Assembly (NCBI RefSeq): GCF_004208535.1
Contig: NZ_SGIS01000035.1
Coordinates: 1-54,062 of the forward strand
Reading direction: 5' to 3'
DNA length: 54,062 nt
Origin: Sphingomonas populi
GTDB taxonomy: Bacteria; Pseudomonadota; Alphaproteobacteria; Sphingomonadales; Sphingomonadaceae
The notes under the pieces were generated by a model. The model saw nothing but the letters and a program-made list of their open reading frames with translations, was not told the origin of the DNA and did not search any database. Both the position numbers and the translations under genes were made by a program. Shown here one piece after another: positions 32,317 to 40,058 of this stretch. Positions within the stretch are counted from its first letter, which is position 1; every line of letters starts with the position of its first letter.

Positions 32317-32931
32317 TTATAACAAGGACGGTACGTCCCCTGCCCGCCAGCGCGGGCGTTTCACCATCGCCTGTTCGAAGAGGGCCGAGTCGCAATGGCG
32401 CGCGAGCCACGTCCGCACCCGTGCCACCGGCTGCGCCGCGAACCACTCGGGATCGACAGCGGCGAACTGGCGCACGAACGGGAAGATCGCGACGTCGACC
32501 AGCGACCGCCCGTCGCGGCACAGATCAGCGCGCCCCGAGAGCCGCGCCTCGAGCGGTGCAAGTAGCGCCAGCGCGGCCGCACGGTGTTCCTGCGGATCGC
32601 CGGCGTGCCGGTCGGGATATTTGTAACGGTCGAGATGATGTTTGAACGCGCCGTCGTTGGCCGCGATCAGCGCGGCGTCGTCGCCCGCAAGCCAGTCCTC
32701 CGGGTCGTGGCGGGCGAGCGCCCAGCGCAGGATATCCAGGCTCTGGTCGATCACCGTTCCGTCGTCTTCCACCAGCACCGGCACGGTCGCCTTGGAGGAG
32801 ACGGCGATCAGTTCGGCGGGCTTGTCGCGCAACACCACCTCACGGATTTCGCAGCGCACGCCCGCTACGATCAGCGCCATCCGCGCGCGCATCGCGTACG
32901 GGCAGCGGCGGAAGCTGTAGAGCACGCTCAT
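32317..32931 (-). CDS. Glutathione S-transferase-like protein
   Basis: The 204-residue product begins MSVLYSFRRCPYAMRARMAL, a thioredoxin-fold GST/glutaredoxin-like N-domain with Cys10-Pro11-Tyr12, followed by SSKATVPVLVEDDGTVIDQSLDILRW and a helical C-domain (SLVDVAIFPFVRQFA). It may carry out glutathione-dependent reduction or conjugation. Its ATG overlaps the stop of the RNase H-like gene (ATGA). Confidence 0.9.
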   Translation of the reverse strand: MSVLYSFRRCPYAMRARMALIVAGVRCEIREVVLRDKPAELIAVSSKATVPVLVEDDGTVIDQSLDILRWALARHDPEDWLAGDDAALIAANDGAFKHHLDRYKYPDRHAGDPQEHRAAALALLAPLEARLSGRADLCRDGRSLVDVAIFPFVRQFAAVDPEWFAAQPVARVRTWLARHCDSALFEQAMVKRPRWRAGDVPSLL

Positions 32932-33296
32932 GGATGCAGCCGGGCGAGCGCGATGCCGGCGAGGTTCTGCGTGCGCTTGATGTGCCGCACGCGCAGCGTC
33001 AGCCCCGCCGCCGCCGCGACGAATGCGGTCGCGTGGCCCGGGCGGACGCGACCGGCGAGCGCCGCATTGGCCTGGTTCACCACCGCCACCGAATCGCCCA
33101 GCAACACCGCCTCGTCCAAGCCGAGCGACCGCGTCACCGCCACCGCGCGCAGCAGCGCGTGCCATTCCGCATCCATGCTCGATCCGTCGCCGAGATCGCG
33201 GTCGATGGTCACCACGCCGCGCGCGACGACGGCGATCTCGATGCGACCGGGGTTGGGCCGGCAACCGCCGTCGAAAAAGATCCGTGTTCGTGCCAC
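32928..33296 (-). CDS. RNase H-fold protein, fourth acidic residue apparently missing
   Basis: GTG at 33296 gives 122 residues. RNase H signatures are FFDGGCRPNPG (Asp9), DAEWHALL (Glu44) and LGDS (Asp68). The C-terminal N-x-AD-x-LA motif is present as NLAGIALA, with Gly at the place of the usual fourth Asp, so cleavage activity may be reduced or altered. Many short bacterial RNase H-like proteins have this plant-type layout. It is transcribed ahead of the GST gene. Confidence 0.75.
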   Translation of the reverse strand: MARTRIFFDGGCRPNPGRIEIAVVARGVVTIDRDLGDGSSMDAEWHALLRAVAVTRSLGLDEAVLLGDSVAVVNQANAALAGRVRPGHATAFVAAAAGLTLRVRHIKRTQNLAGIALARLHP

Positions 33297-33371
33297 GCCG
33301 CGTCCTATCCCGTGGAACGCCGCTGAGCCAGTGGCTTGCCAAGCACGCCGCCTGCCGCCACGAACGCGGGC

Positions 33372-34208
33372 ATGACCACGCCGATCCGCCCGCGCCGCTC
33401 GATGCTCTACGTCCCCGGCGACAAGCCACGCGCGCTCGAAAAGGCAAAAACGCTCGATTGCGACGCGATCCTCTTCGATCTGGAAGATGCGGTCGCGCCC
33501 GAGAACAAGGCGCGGGCGCGCGAGGGGATTGCGGAGGCGATCCGCGCGGGTGGCTATGGGCATCGGGAACTGATTCTGCGGATGAGCGGGCCGGACTGCG
33601 CCGAGGATTTCGCGCTGGCGAGCGCACTGCCGATCGACGGCGTGCTGCTGCCCAAGGTCGAGTCGCCCGCCGCCGTGGCGGACGCGGCGGCGCGCAACCC
33701 GCATCCGATCTGGTGCATGATCGAAACGCCGCTCGGCGTGCTGCGCGCCGCCGAGATCGCGGCATCGGATCGGCTCGCCGGGTTCGTGGCGGGCACCAAC
33801 GATCTCACCAAGGATCTGCACGCGCGGCACACGCCAGCGCGCACGCCGCTGCTAACGGCGCTGTCGCTGATGGTGCTGGCCGCGCGCGCGTACGGGCTGG
33901 CGGTGATCGACGGGGTTCATCTCGATCTCGACGATCTCGACGGGTTCGAGGCGGCATGTCGGCAAGGCGTAGACCTCGGCTTCGACGGCAAATCGCTCGT
34001 CCATCCCAATTCGATCGCCATCGCCAACCGCGTGTTCGGCCCCACGCCCGAGGAGATCGCGCGCGCCCGCGCGATGGTCGCGGCATGGGCGGACGCGCGC
34101 GCGCAGGGCCTTGGCGTGGCGCGGATCGATGGTGCGATGGTCGAGCAACTCCATGTCGATGACGCCAACCGCCTGATCGCGCTGGCCGACGCGATCGAAC
34201 GGCGCTGA
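33372..34208 (+). CDS. CitE/HpcH-like CoA ester lyase
   Basis: ATG at 33372 gives 278 residues of the HpcH/HpaI aldolase superfamily, CitE-like branch: RRSMLYVPGDKPRALEKA, DAILFDLEDAVAPENKARAR, WCMIETPLGVL, FVAGTNDLTKDL and GFDGKSLVHPNSI. Relatives split citryl-CoA, malyl-CoA or methylmalyl-CoA, or hydrolyse malyl-CoA. No citrate lyase alpha or gamma subunit is present, which argues for a stand-alone CoA-ester enzyme. An acyl-CoA ligase follows after 4 bases. Confidence 0.9.
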   Translation: MTTPIRPRRSMLYVPGDKPRALEKAKTLDCDAILFDLEDAVAPENKARAREGIAEAIRAGGYGHRELILRMSGPDCAEDFALASALPIDGVLLPKVESPAAVADAAARNPHPIWCMIETPLGVLRAAEIAASDRLAGFVAGTNDLTKDLHARHTPARTPLLTALSLMVLAARAYGLAVIDGVHLDLDDLDGFEAACRQGVDLGFDGKSLVHPNSIAIANRVFGPTPEEIARARAMVAAWADARAQGLGVARIDGAMVEQLHVDDANRLIALADAIERR

Positions 34209-34212
34209 CCGC

Positions 34213-35709
34213 ATGACGATCGCCGACATGCTCCGCCAAGCCGCCGAGGAGGACGGCGACCGGACGGCACTGGTCTGCGAGGGCCGTCGCTGGAGCTATG
34301 CCGCTCTGTGGACAGCGGCGCGGGGTGCGGCGACGCTGTTCCGGGAAAGCGAGGCGCGGTACGTGGCGCTGCTCGACGGCAATGGCGAGGCGGGCGTGAT
34401 CGCGCTGTTCGGCGCCGCGCTCGCCGGTCTGCCGTTCGCGCCGCTCAACTACCGCCGCGCCGATGCGGAGGTCGCCGCACTGCTCGACCGGATCGCGCCC
34501 GCGTGGCTGATCGCGGGCGACGACCGGGCGGCGTGGTTGGGCGCGGCGGCGACCGTGTCGAGCGCCGCTGCGTTCGTCGCAGCCGCGCAAGCTGCAACAC
34601 CGAGCGCAGTCGAAAGCGACGGCGACGACATTGCCGTCCAGATCTTCACCAGCGGCACGACCGGCGCACCCAAGGCGGCGCTGCTGCGGCATCGGCACCT
34701 GCTCGCCTATGTCGCCGCCACCGCTACGCCGGCAAAGGCAGGCGCGCAGGAAGGCTCGCTGGTCAGCGTGCCGCCCTATCATGTCGCCAACGTCGTCGCC
34801 GTACTGACCGCCGTTCAGGCGCGCCGCCGCCTGCTGGTGTTGCCGGCGTTCGCGCCGGAAGCGTGGCTGCGACTCGCCGAGGCGGAGGCGCCGACCTATG
34901 CCTTCGTGGTGCCGACGATGCTCGCGCGCATCCTCGACCATCTCGACGGCGACGATCGTCTCGCCTCGCTGACGGCGCTGTCCTACGGCGCCGGGCCGAT
35001 GCCGCCTGCGCTGCTCGAACGCGCTTTGGAGTGCTTTCCCGACGTGCGCTTCACCAACGCTTATGGCCTCACCGAAACCTGCGCGACGATCGCGTCGCTC
35101 ACGCCGGAGGATCATCGGGCAGCGTTCGCCAGTGGCGACCCAGCGGTGCGCGCCCGACTGCGATCTGCGGGGCGGCCCCTGCCCGGCATCGAAATCGACA
35201 TCCGCGATACGGCTGGTATCCCCCTTCCCGCCGGCGCGCGCGGCGAGGTGTATGCGCGCGGCGTTCAGGTCTCAGGCGAATATCGCGACCGCGACGCGCG
35301 CGATGCCGGCGGCTGGTTCGCCACGCGCGACCTCGGCTGGCGCGATGCCGACGGCTATCTGTTCCTCGCTGGTCGCGCCGACGACGTGATCGTGCGCGGC
35401 GGCGAGAACATCTCGCCCGGCGAAATCGAGGCGGTGCTGCTCACCCACCCCGCCATCGCCGAGGCCTGCGCGGTCGGCCTGCCCTCCGCTGAATGGGGCG
35501 AAAGCATCGGCGCGGCGTTGGTGCTGCGCCCCGGCCACGCCGCCCCCGAGCCCGCCGAAATGCGCGCGCTCGTCAAAGCACGATTGCGCTCCTCGCACGT
35601 CCCCGAACGGATCGCGGTGCTAGACTCGCTGCCCTATAACGAACTCGGCAAGCTGCTCCGCCGCGACGTGCGCGCATCCCCTCTACTCAGGACGGCTTCG
35701 AGCCTGTAA
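34213..35709 (+). CDS. AMP-forming acyl-CoA synthetase/ligase
   Basis: The 498-residue product carries the ANL-family motifs IFTSGTTGAPKAA (A3), NAYGLTETCA (A5), GWFATRDLGWRDADGYLFLAGRADDVI (A7-A8) and the C-terminal NELGKLLRRDV with the adenylation Lys. It activates a carboxylic acid to acyl-CoA through acyl-AMP. The pairing with the CitE-like lyase suggests a small catabolic unit whose substrate is unknown. tyrS begins 13 bases later. Confidence 0.92.
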   Translation: MTIADMLRQAAEEDGDRTALVCEGRRWSYAALWTAARGAATLFRESEARYVALLDGNGEAGVIALFGAALAGLPFAPLNYRRADAEVAALLDRIAPAWLIAGDDRAAWLGAAATVSSAAAFVAAAQAATPSAVESDGDDIAVQIFTSGTTGAPKAALLRHRHLLAYVAATATPAKAGAQEGSLVSVPPYHVANVVAVLTAVQARRRLLVLPAFAPEAWLRLAEAEAPTYAFVVPTMLARILDHLDGDDRLASLTALSYGAGPMPPALLERALECFPDVRFTNAYGLTETCATIASLTPEDHRAAFASGDPAVRARLRSAGRPLPGIEIDIRDTAGIPLPAGARGEVYARGVQVSGEYRDRDARDAGGWFATRDLGWRDADGYLFLAGRADDVIVRGGENISPGEIEAVLLTHPAIAEACAVGLPSAEWGESIGAALVLRPGHAAPEPAEMRALVKARLRSSHVPERIAVLDSLPYNELGKLLRRDVRASPLLRTASSL

Positions 35710-35722
35710 GCGGCGCGGCATT

Positions 35723-36952
35723 ATGACAGACTACAGCTCCGATCTGCTCCGCCTGCTCTCCAGCCGCGGCTATATCCACCAGCTCACCGACGCGCACGGG
35801 CTCGACGCGCTCGCGGGCAAGCAGATCGTGCCCGGCTATATCGGCTTCGATCCGACCGCGCCGTCGCTCCACGTCGGCAGCCTCGTCCAGATCATGATGC
35901 TGCGCCGGCTCCAGCAGGCCGGCCACAAGCCGATCGTGCTGATGGGCGGCGGCACCGGCAAGATCGGCGACCCCTCGTTCAAGGACGAGGCGCGCAAGCT
36001 GCTCACCGACGACACGATCGCCGCCAACGTCGCCTCGATCAAGCGCGTGTTCGAACGCTTCCTGACCTTCGGAGACGGCCCCACCGACGCGGTGATGGTC
36101 GACAATGCCGACTGGCTCGACAAGCTCGAATACATCCCGTTCCTGCGCGAGATCGGCCAGCATTTCTCGGTCAACCGGATGCTGAGCTTCGATTCGGTCA
36201 AGCTGCGGCTGGAGCGCGAGCAATCGCTGAGCTTCCTCGAATTCAATTACATGATCCTGCAGGGCTATGACTTCCTGGAGTTGACCCGCCGCGCCGGTTG
36301 CCGCCTGCAAATGGGCGGATCGGACCAATGGGGCAACATCGTCAACGGCATCGAGCTGACCCGGCGCGTCGCGGGCGAGACGGTGTACGGCCTCACCACG
36401 CCGCTCATCACCACGGCGGACGGCGGCAAGATGGGCAAGACCATGTCGGGCGCGGTGTGGCTCAACGAAGAGCAGCTCTCGGCGTATGATTACTGGCAGT
36501 TCTGGCGCAACACCGACGACCGCGACGTCGGACGCTTCCTGCGGCTGTTCACCGATTTGCCGCTCGACGAGATCGCGCGGTTGGAGGCGCTGGAAGGCGC
36601 CGGGATCAACGACGCCAAGAAGGTGCTCGCCGACGCCGCCACCGCTCTGTGCCGCGGCGAAGTCGCCGCCGCCGAGGCGGCCGAAACCGCACGCCGTACC
36701 TTCGAGGAAGGCGCCGCTGGCGATTCGCTGCCGACGTTGGCGGTGGATGGCAGCATCGGCATTCTCGACGCGCTGGTCGGGCTTGGCCTCGTCACGTCGA
36801 AGGGCGAGGCCAAGCGGCTCATCAAGGGCGGCGGCGCGCGCGTCGGCGACGACAAGGTGAGTGACGAGGCGCTGATCGTCGCGGTAGGCGCCGAGCCGGT
36901 GCGGATCGCCGCCGGCAAAAAGCATCACGGGCTGCTCGTCGCCTCGGCGTAA
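35723..36952 (+). CDS. tyrS: Tyrosyl-tRNA synthetase
   Basis: The 409-residue class I synthetase has YIGFDPTAPSLHVGSL (HIGH-like), the tyrosine-binding QMGGSDQWGNI, the KMSKS loop as KMGKT (a normal variant in alphaproteobacteria) and a C-terminal S4 domain (SKGEAKRLIKGGGARVGDDKV). Length and domain order match bacterial TyrRS. It attaches tyrosine to tRNA-Tyr. Confidence 0.97.
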   Translation: MTDYSSDLLRLLSSRGYIHQLTDAHGLDALAGKQIVPGYIGFDPTAPSLHVGSLVQIMMLRRLQQAGHKPIVLMGGGTGKIGDPSFKDEARKLLTDDTIAANVASIKRVFERFLTFGDGPTDAVMVDNADWLDKLEYIPFLREIGQHFSVNRMLSFDSVKLRLEREQSLSFLEFNYMILQGYDFLELTRRAGCRLQMGGSDQWGNIVNGIELTRRVAGETVYGLTTPLITTADGGKMGKTMSGAVWLNEEQLSAYDYWQFWRNTDDRDVGRFLRLFTDLPLDEIARLEALEGAGINDAKKVLADAATALCRGEVAAAEAAETARRTFEEGAAGDSLPTLAVDGSIGILDALVGLGLVTSKGEAKRLIKGGGARVGDDKVSDEALIVAVGAEPVRIAAGKKHHGLLVASA

Positions 36953-36979
36953 ACCTATCCCGCGATGACGCTAAGTAAC

Positions 36980-37127
36980 CCCGCTCGTCCTGAGTAGCTG
37001 CCGAGTAGCCCGAAGGGCGTATCGAGGTAGCGTATCGAAGGACAGGCCCCGCGCGCCACCTGCGCTTCGATACGGGCTCTCGATACGGCGCCAGCGCCTA
37101 CTCGATCCCTACTCAGCACGAACGGGG
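36980..37127. repeat. Large palindromic repeat, family D
   Basis: Outer arms CCCCGCTCGTCCTGAGTAG and CTACTCAGCACGAACGGGG enclose a nested pair of inner arms (CGTATCGAAG and CTTCGATACG). The element occupies most of the gap between tyrS and the convergent small membrane gene and may end both transcripts. Confidence 0.75.
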
Positions 37128-37147
37128 GAAGGTGATGTCATCAGGCT

Positions 37148-37408
37148 CTAACGATCGCCCTTCATGCGCCGCTGGTGGTACTTCATCCGTACCGCCACGG
37201 CGGCGAGCATGTGCAGCGCGCCGAGCGCGAGCAACACCAGCGGCAGCACCGTCGGGATCGCCGGATAGCGCGTGCGCTGGAGCGCTGCGAGCAAAGCGCC
37301 CGCGACCGCCAGCGCGACGCCCATCAGCCGCACCGGGCGGGCAATCGCGCGCAGCTCACGGGCATAAGCGGCGCGCGCGGCGGGGTCGTTGAGATCAGGC
37401 GGAGTCAT
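37148..37408 (-). CDS. Small membrane protein, unknown function
   Basis: The 86-residue product starts MTPPDLNDPAARAAYARELRAIARP, then has two hydrophobic helices (about 27-43 and 52-73) and a basic tail (KYHQRRMKGDR). Codon use matches the surroundings. It lies 12 bases downstream of the LysR gene on the same strand. No family is recognised. Confidence 0.65.
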   Translation of the reverse strand: MTPPDLNDPAARAAYARELRAIARPVRLMGVALAVAGALLAALQRTRYPAIPTVLPLVLLALGALHMLAAVAVRMKYHQRRMKGDR

Positions 37409-37420
37409 GTGTCGCGTCGC

Positions 37421-38212
37421 TCATGCGATCAGCGCTTCGACCAGCGCGCGTACCTTCTTCTGCCGCCACTGGGGCAAGGGTGCGATCAGCCAATAGCCCT
37501 TGGCGAAGGGTTTGGGGCCGCTCGCGACCACCACACGCCCCGCCGCGATATCGGCGGCGGCGAGCAGTTCGGGCACGGTCGCGCGGCCTAGCCCCTCGGC
37601 GGCAGCATCGATCGCGAGGCCGGCATCGCCGACACGGACCAGTGACACTGACTCGTCGTTGAGGCAGCCCGGCCAGGAAATCCGCGTATCGACGCCACCG
37701 CCCGGCCGCTCGACCGTGACCATGCCCTCGGATTCGAGCGCTTCGCCCTCATGCTCGCCGGGGCCGTCGCCCCAGCGGATCGCGAGATCGAGATTGGCCT
37801 CGGTGAAGTCAATCGTCTCGTCCGCCGAAACGATCGCGAAGCGCAATTCGCCGTCGCCGCGCGCGATCTCGGCGAGCCGGGGCATCAGCCACTTTTCGGT
37901 GAAGTCGCGTGGCGCGGCGATGGTGAGCGACTTGGAGGTCTGCCCGGCCTGCATCGCGCGGACGGCTTCCTCGAATTGGAGGAAGCCGGTGCGGAGTGCC
38001 TCGAGGCCGGCCTCGCCCTCGGGCGTCAACTCCAGCCCGCGCGTGGTCCGGCGGAAAAGCACGACGCCGAGCGTATCCTCAAGCGCGCGGATCTGCTGGC
38101 CGACGGCAGCGGGGGTCACCGCCAACTCGTCGGCGGCGCGGGTGAACGACAAATGCCGCGCGGCGGCATCGAGCACGCGCAGGCCGTTCAAGGGGAGATG
38201 GGTGCGTTTCAT
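37421..38212 (-). CDS. LysR-family transcriptional regulator, GcvA-like
   Basis: The 263-residue protein has a winged helix (LRVLDAAARHLSFTRAADELAVTPAAVGQQIRALEDTLGVVLFRRTTRGLELTPEG, in part) and a substrate-binding domain with the GcvA-like beginning SLTIAAPRDFTEKWLMPRL. It is about 30-40 residues shorter than most LysR proteins, the effector domain ending early at RALVEALIA. The target is unknown; no divergent gene shares its promoter. Confidence 0.88.
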   Translation of the reverse strand: MKRTHLPLNGLRVLDAAARHLSFTRAADELAVTPAAVGQQIRALEDTLGVVLFRRTTRGLELTPEGEAGLEALRTGFLQFEEAVRAMQAGQTSKSLTIAAPRDFTEKWLMPRLAEIARGDGELRFAIVSADETIDFTEANLDLAIRWGDGPGEHEGEALESEGMVTVERPGGGVDTRISWPGCLNDESVSLVRVGDAGLAIDAAAEGLGRATVPELLAAADIAAGRVVVASGPKPFAKGYWLIAPLPQWRQKKVRALVEALIA

Positions 38213-38220
38213 GCCACCTT

Positions 38221-38357
38221 CTCCCCTCCCGCTCGCGGGAGGGGTCGGGGGAGGGCCTGTCCGGGAATACGCATCATCGGGCGCACATGCCCTCCCCCAG
38301 CCCCTCCCGCAAGCGGGAGGGGAGAATGTCGCTTCCCTCCCGCAAGCGGGAGGGGAG
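38221..38357. repeat. GC-rich palindromic repeats, family C
   Basis: Three hairpins of the form CCCCTCCCGC-N-GCGGGAGGGG (first near 38224-38245, others near 38300-38320 and 38335-38355) lie between lysR and apaG, with CCTCCCCC/GGGGGAGG pairing the first two. This family is common in sphingomonad intergenic regions. Confidence 0.7.
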
Positions 38358-38359
38358 TC

Positions 38360-38773
38360 TCACGCCCCCACCGCCGGCGCGAGCAGCGCGAATTTGGGGA
38401 TCTCCACGTCGAACCCTTCGCCGTCCGCGCCGACCATGTGATACGTCCCCTGCATTCCGCCGGTCGGCGTCGCGAGCGGGCAGCCCGACACGTAATCGTA
38501 GCTCGCGCCCGGCGCGATCAGCGGCTGTTCGCCGATCACGCCTTCACCCTCGACCGAATGGCGCGCGCCGCGTCCATCGGTGATGACCCAGTGGCGGGTC
38601 AGCAACTGGATGGTCTGGTCGCCCTCGTTCTCGATGCGGATATGATAGGCCCAGAACCAGCGCCCGCGCGCCGGCTCGGACTGTTCGGGCAAATAGCTGA
38701 CCGACACACGCACCACCACGCCCAGCGTCTCGGCGACGTGCGGGAACAGAGACTTCACCATATCGCCGATCAT
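38360..38773 (-). CDS. apaG: ApaG domain protein
   Basis: The 137-residue product fits ApaG (DUF525): VRVSVSYLPEQSEP, FWAYHIRIENEGDQTIQLLTRHWVITDG, EGVIGEQPLIAPGASYDYVSGCPL and GGMQGTYHMV. The fold is fibronectin-III-like; ApaG has been tied to Co/Mg efflux phenotypes, but its molecular role is unclear. ATG at 38773 overlaps the metZ stop (ATGA); Met at 38761 is an alternative start. Confidence 0.93.
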   Translation of the reverse strand: MIGDMVKSLFPHVAETLGVVVRVSVSYLPEQSEPARGRWFWAYHIRIENEGDQTIQLLTRHWVITDGRGARHSVEGEGVIGEQPLIAPGASYDYVSGCPLATPTGGMQGTYHMVGADGEGFDVEIPKFALLAPAVGA

Positions 38774-39978
38774 AACCCGACTTTCGTCAGGGCCTGATCG
38801 AGATCCTCGATCACGTCCTGCGGATCTTCGAGGCCGACGTTGAGGCGCAACAGGTTTTCGGTCACCCCCATCTCGATCCGCTTCTCCTCGGCGACGCCGT
38901 AATGGGTCGTGGATGCGGGGTGGGTCATCAGCGAGCGCGAATCGCCGATGTTGTTGGAGATGTCGACCAGCGCGAGCGCGTCGAGCAGCCCGTGCGCTTG
39001 CTTGCGGCCGCCATCGACCTCGAACGCGAAGATCGGCCCGCACGCGTCCATCTGCGTCATCGCGAGGTTGTGCTGCGGGTGGCTGGCGAGACCGGGGTGG
39101 AGGATACGCGGCACGCGCGCTTCGAGGAACGCGCCGACTTTCATGCTGTTCTCGCTCTGGCGACGGATGCGCAGGTCGAGCGTCTCCAGCCCTTTCAGCA
39201 CCACCCAGGCGTTGAACGCGCTGAGCGTCGGCCCGGTGTTGCGTGTGAACGGGAGCAGCACGTCGTTGATGAACTGGCTCGTCCCGCACACCGCCCCGGC
39301 GAGCACGCGGCCCTGCCCGTCCATCATCTTGGTGGCGGAATAGGCGGTGACGTCGGCGCCCCATTCCATCGGGCGCTGGAGCGCTGGCGTGGCGAAGGCG
39401 TTGTCAACCACGGTGGTGATACCGCGCTCGCGCGCGATGCCGCACACCGCCTTGAGATCGACCACGTCCATCGTCGGGTTGGCGGGCGTCTCGAAGAAGA
39501 ACACCTTGGTGTTGGGCCGCACCGCGTCGATCCACTGTTGCGGGTCGCGCGCATCGACGACAGTGGTCTCGATGCCGAACTTCGGCAGCAACGTGTCGGT
39601 CAGCCAGCGGCACGATCCGAACGCGGCGCGCCCGCCGACGAGGTGATCGCCCTGCTGCAACTGGCAAAGCAGAACGGCGGTCATCGCCGCCATGCCAGTC
39701 GTCATCGTCCGGCACGCCTCGGCGCCTTCGAGCAAGGCGATGCGGCCTTCGAGCATCTCCACGGTCGGGTTCTGGAGCCGCGAATAGGTCATGCCAACCT
39801 GTTCGCCCGCGAAGCGCGCGGCGGCGTCGCCCGCGCAATCATAGCTATAGCCCGAGGTGAGGAAGATCGCCTCGGAGGTTTCGCCGAATTCGCTGCGCGC
39901 TGTTCCGCCGCGCACGGCCTGAGTCGCGGGGCGCCATTGGCGGGTGATGCTCTGGTCTTGTCCGGTACGGCGTTTCAT
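38770..39978 (-). CDS. metZ: O-acylhomoserine sulfhydrylase MetZ
   Basis: The 402-residue PLP enzyme of the Cys/Met metabolism family has ATQAVRGGT, SRLQNPTVEMLEGRIA, FFETPANPTMDVVDL and the PLP lysine in AYSATKMMDGQGR, which together mark MetZ. It makes homocysteine directly from sulfide and an O-acylhomoserine, bypassing cystathionine. The family is called O-succinylhomoserine sulfhydrylase, but MetA in this window is predicted to make the acetyl ester. It is translationally coupled to apaG. Confidence 0.93.
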   Translation of the reverse strand: MKRRTGQDQSITRQWRPATQAVRGGTARSEFGETSEAIFLTSGYSYDCAGDAAARFAGEQVGMTYSRLQNPTVEMLEGRIALLEGAEACRTMTTGMAAMTAVLLCQLQQGDHLVGGRAAFGSCRWLTDTLLPKFGIETTVVDARDPQQWIDAVRPNTKVFFFETPANPTMDVVDLKAVCGIARERGITTVVDNAFATPALQRPMEWGADVTAYSATKMMDGQGRVLAGAVCGTSQFINDVLLPFTRNTGPTLSAFNAWVVLKGLETLDLRIRRQSENSMKVGAFLEARVPRILHPGLASHPQHNLAMTQMDACGPIFAFEVDGGRKQAHGLLDALALVDISNNIGDSRSLMTHPASTTHYGVAEEKRIEMGVTENLLRLNVGLEDPQDVIEDLDQALTKVGL

Positions 39979-40058
39979 GGGAGCCGCTTTGCCGCTCGCG
40001 GTCCCTTCCCGTCAATGGCTCGCTTGAAACCGGGGGTGGAAGCGGGAATAGCCGGGCG

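Noticed and set aside
35723..36952. KMGKT instead of KMSKS in TyrS as a possible defect.
   Set aside because: This variant is usual in alphaproteobacterial TyrRS; the rest of the enzyme is complete.
38221..38357. The three regularly similar hairpins looked at first like a short CRISPR array.
   Set aside because: Units are palindromic and adjacent with uneven spacing, there are no unique spacers of constant length, and no cas genes are near.
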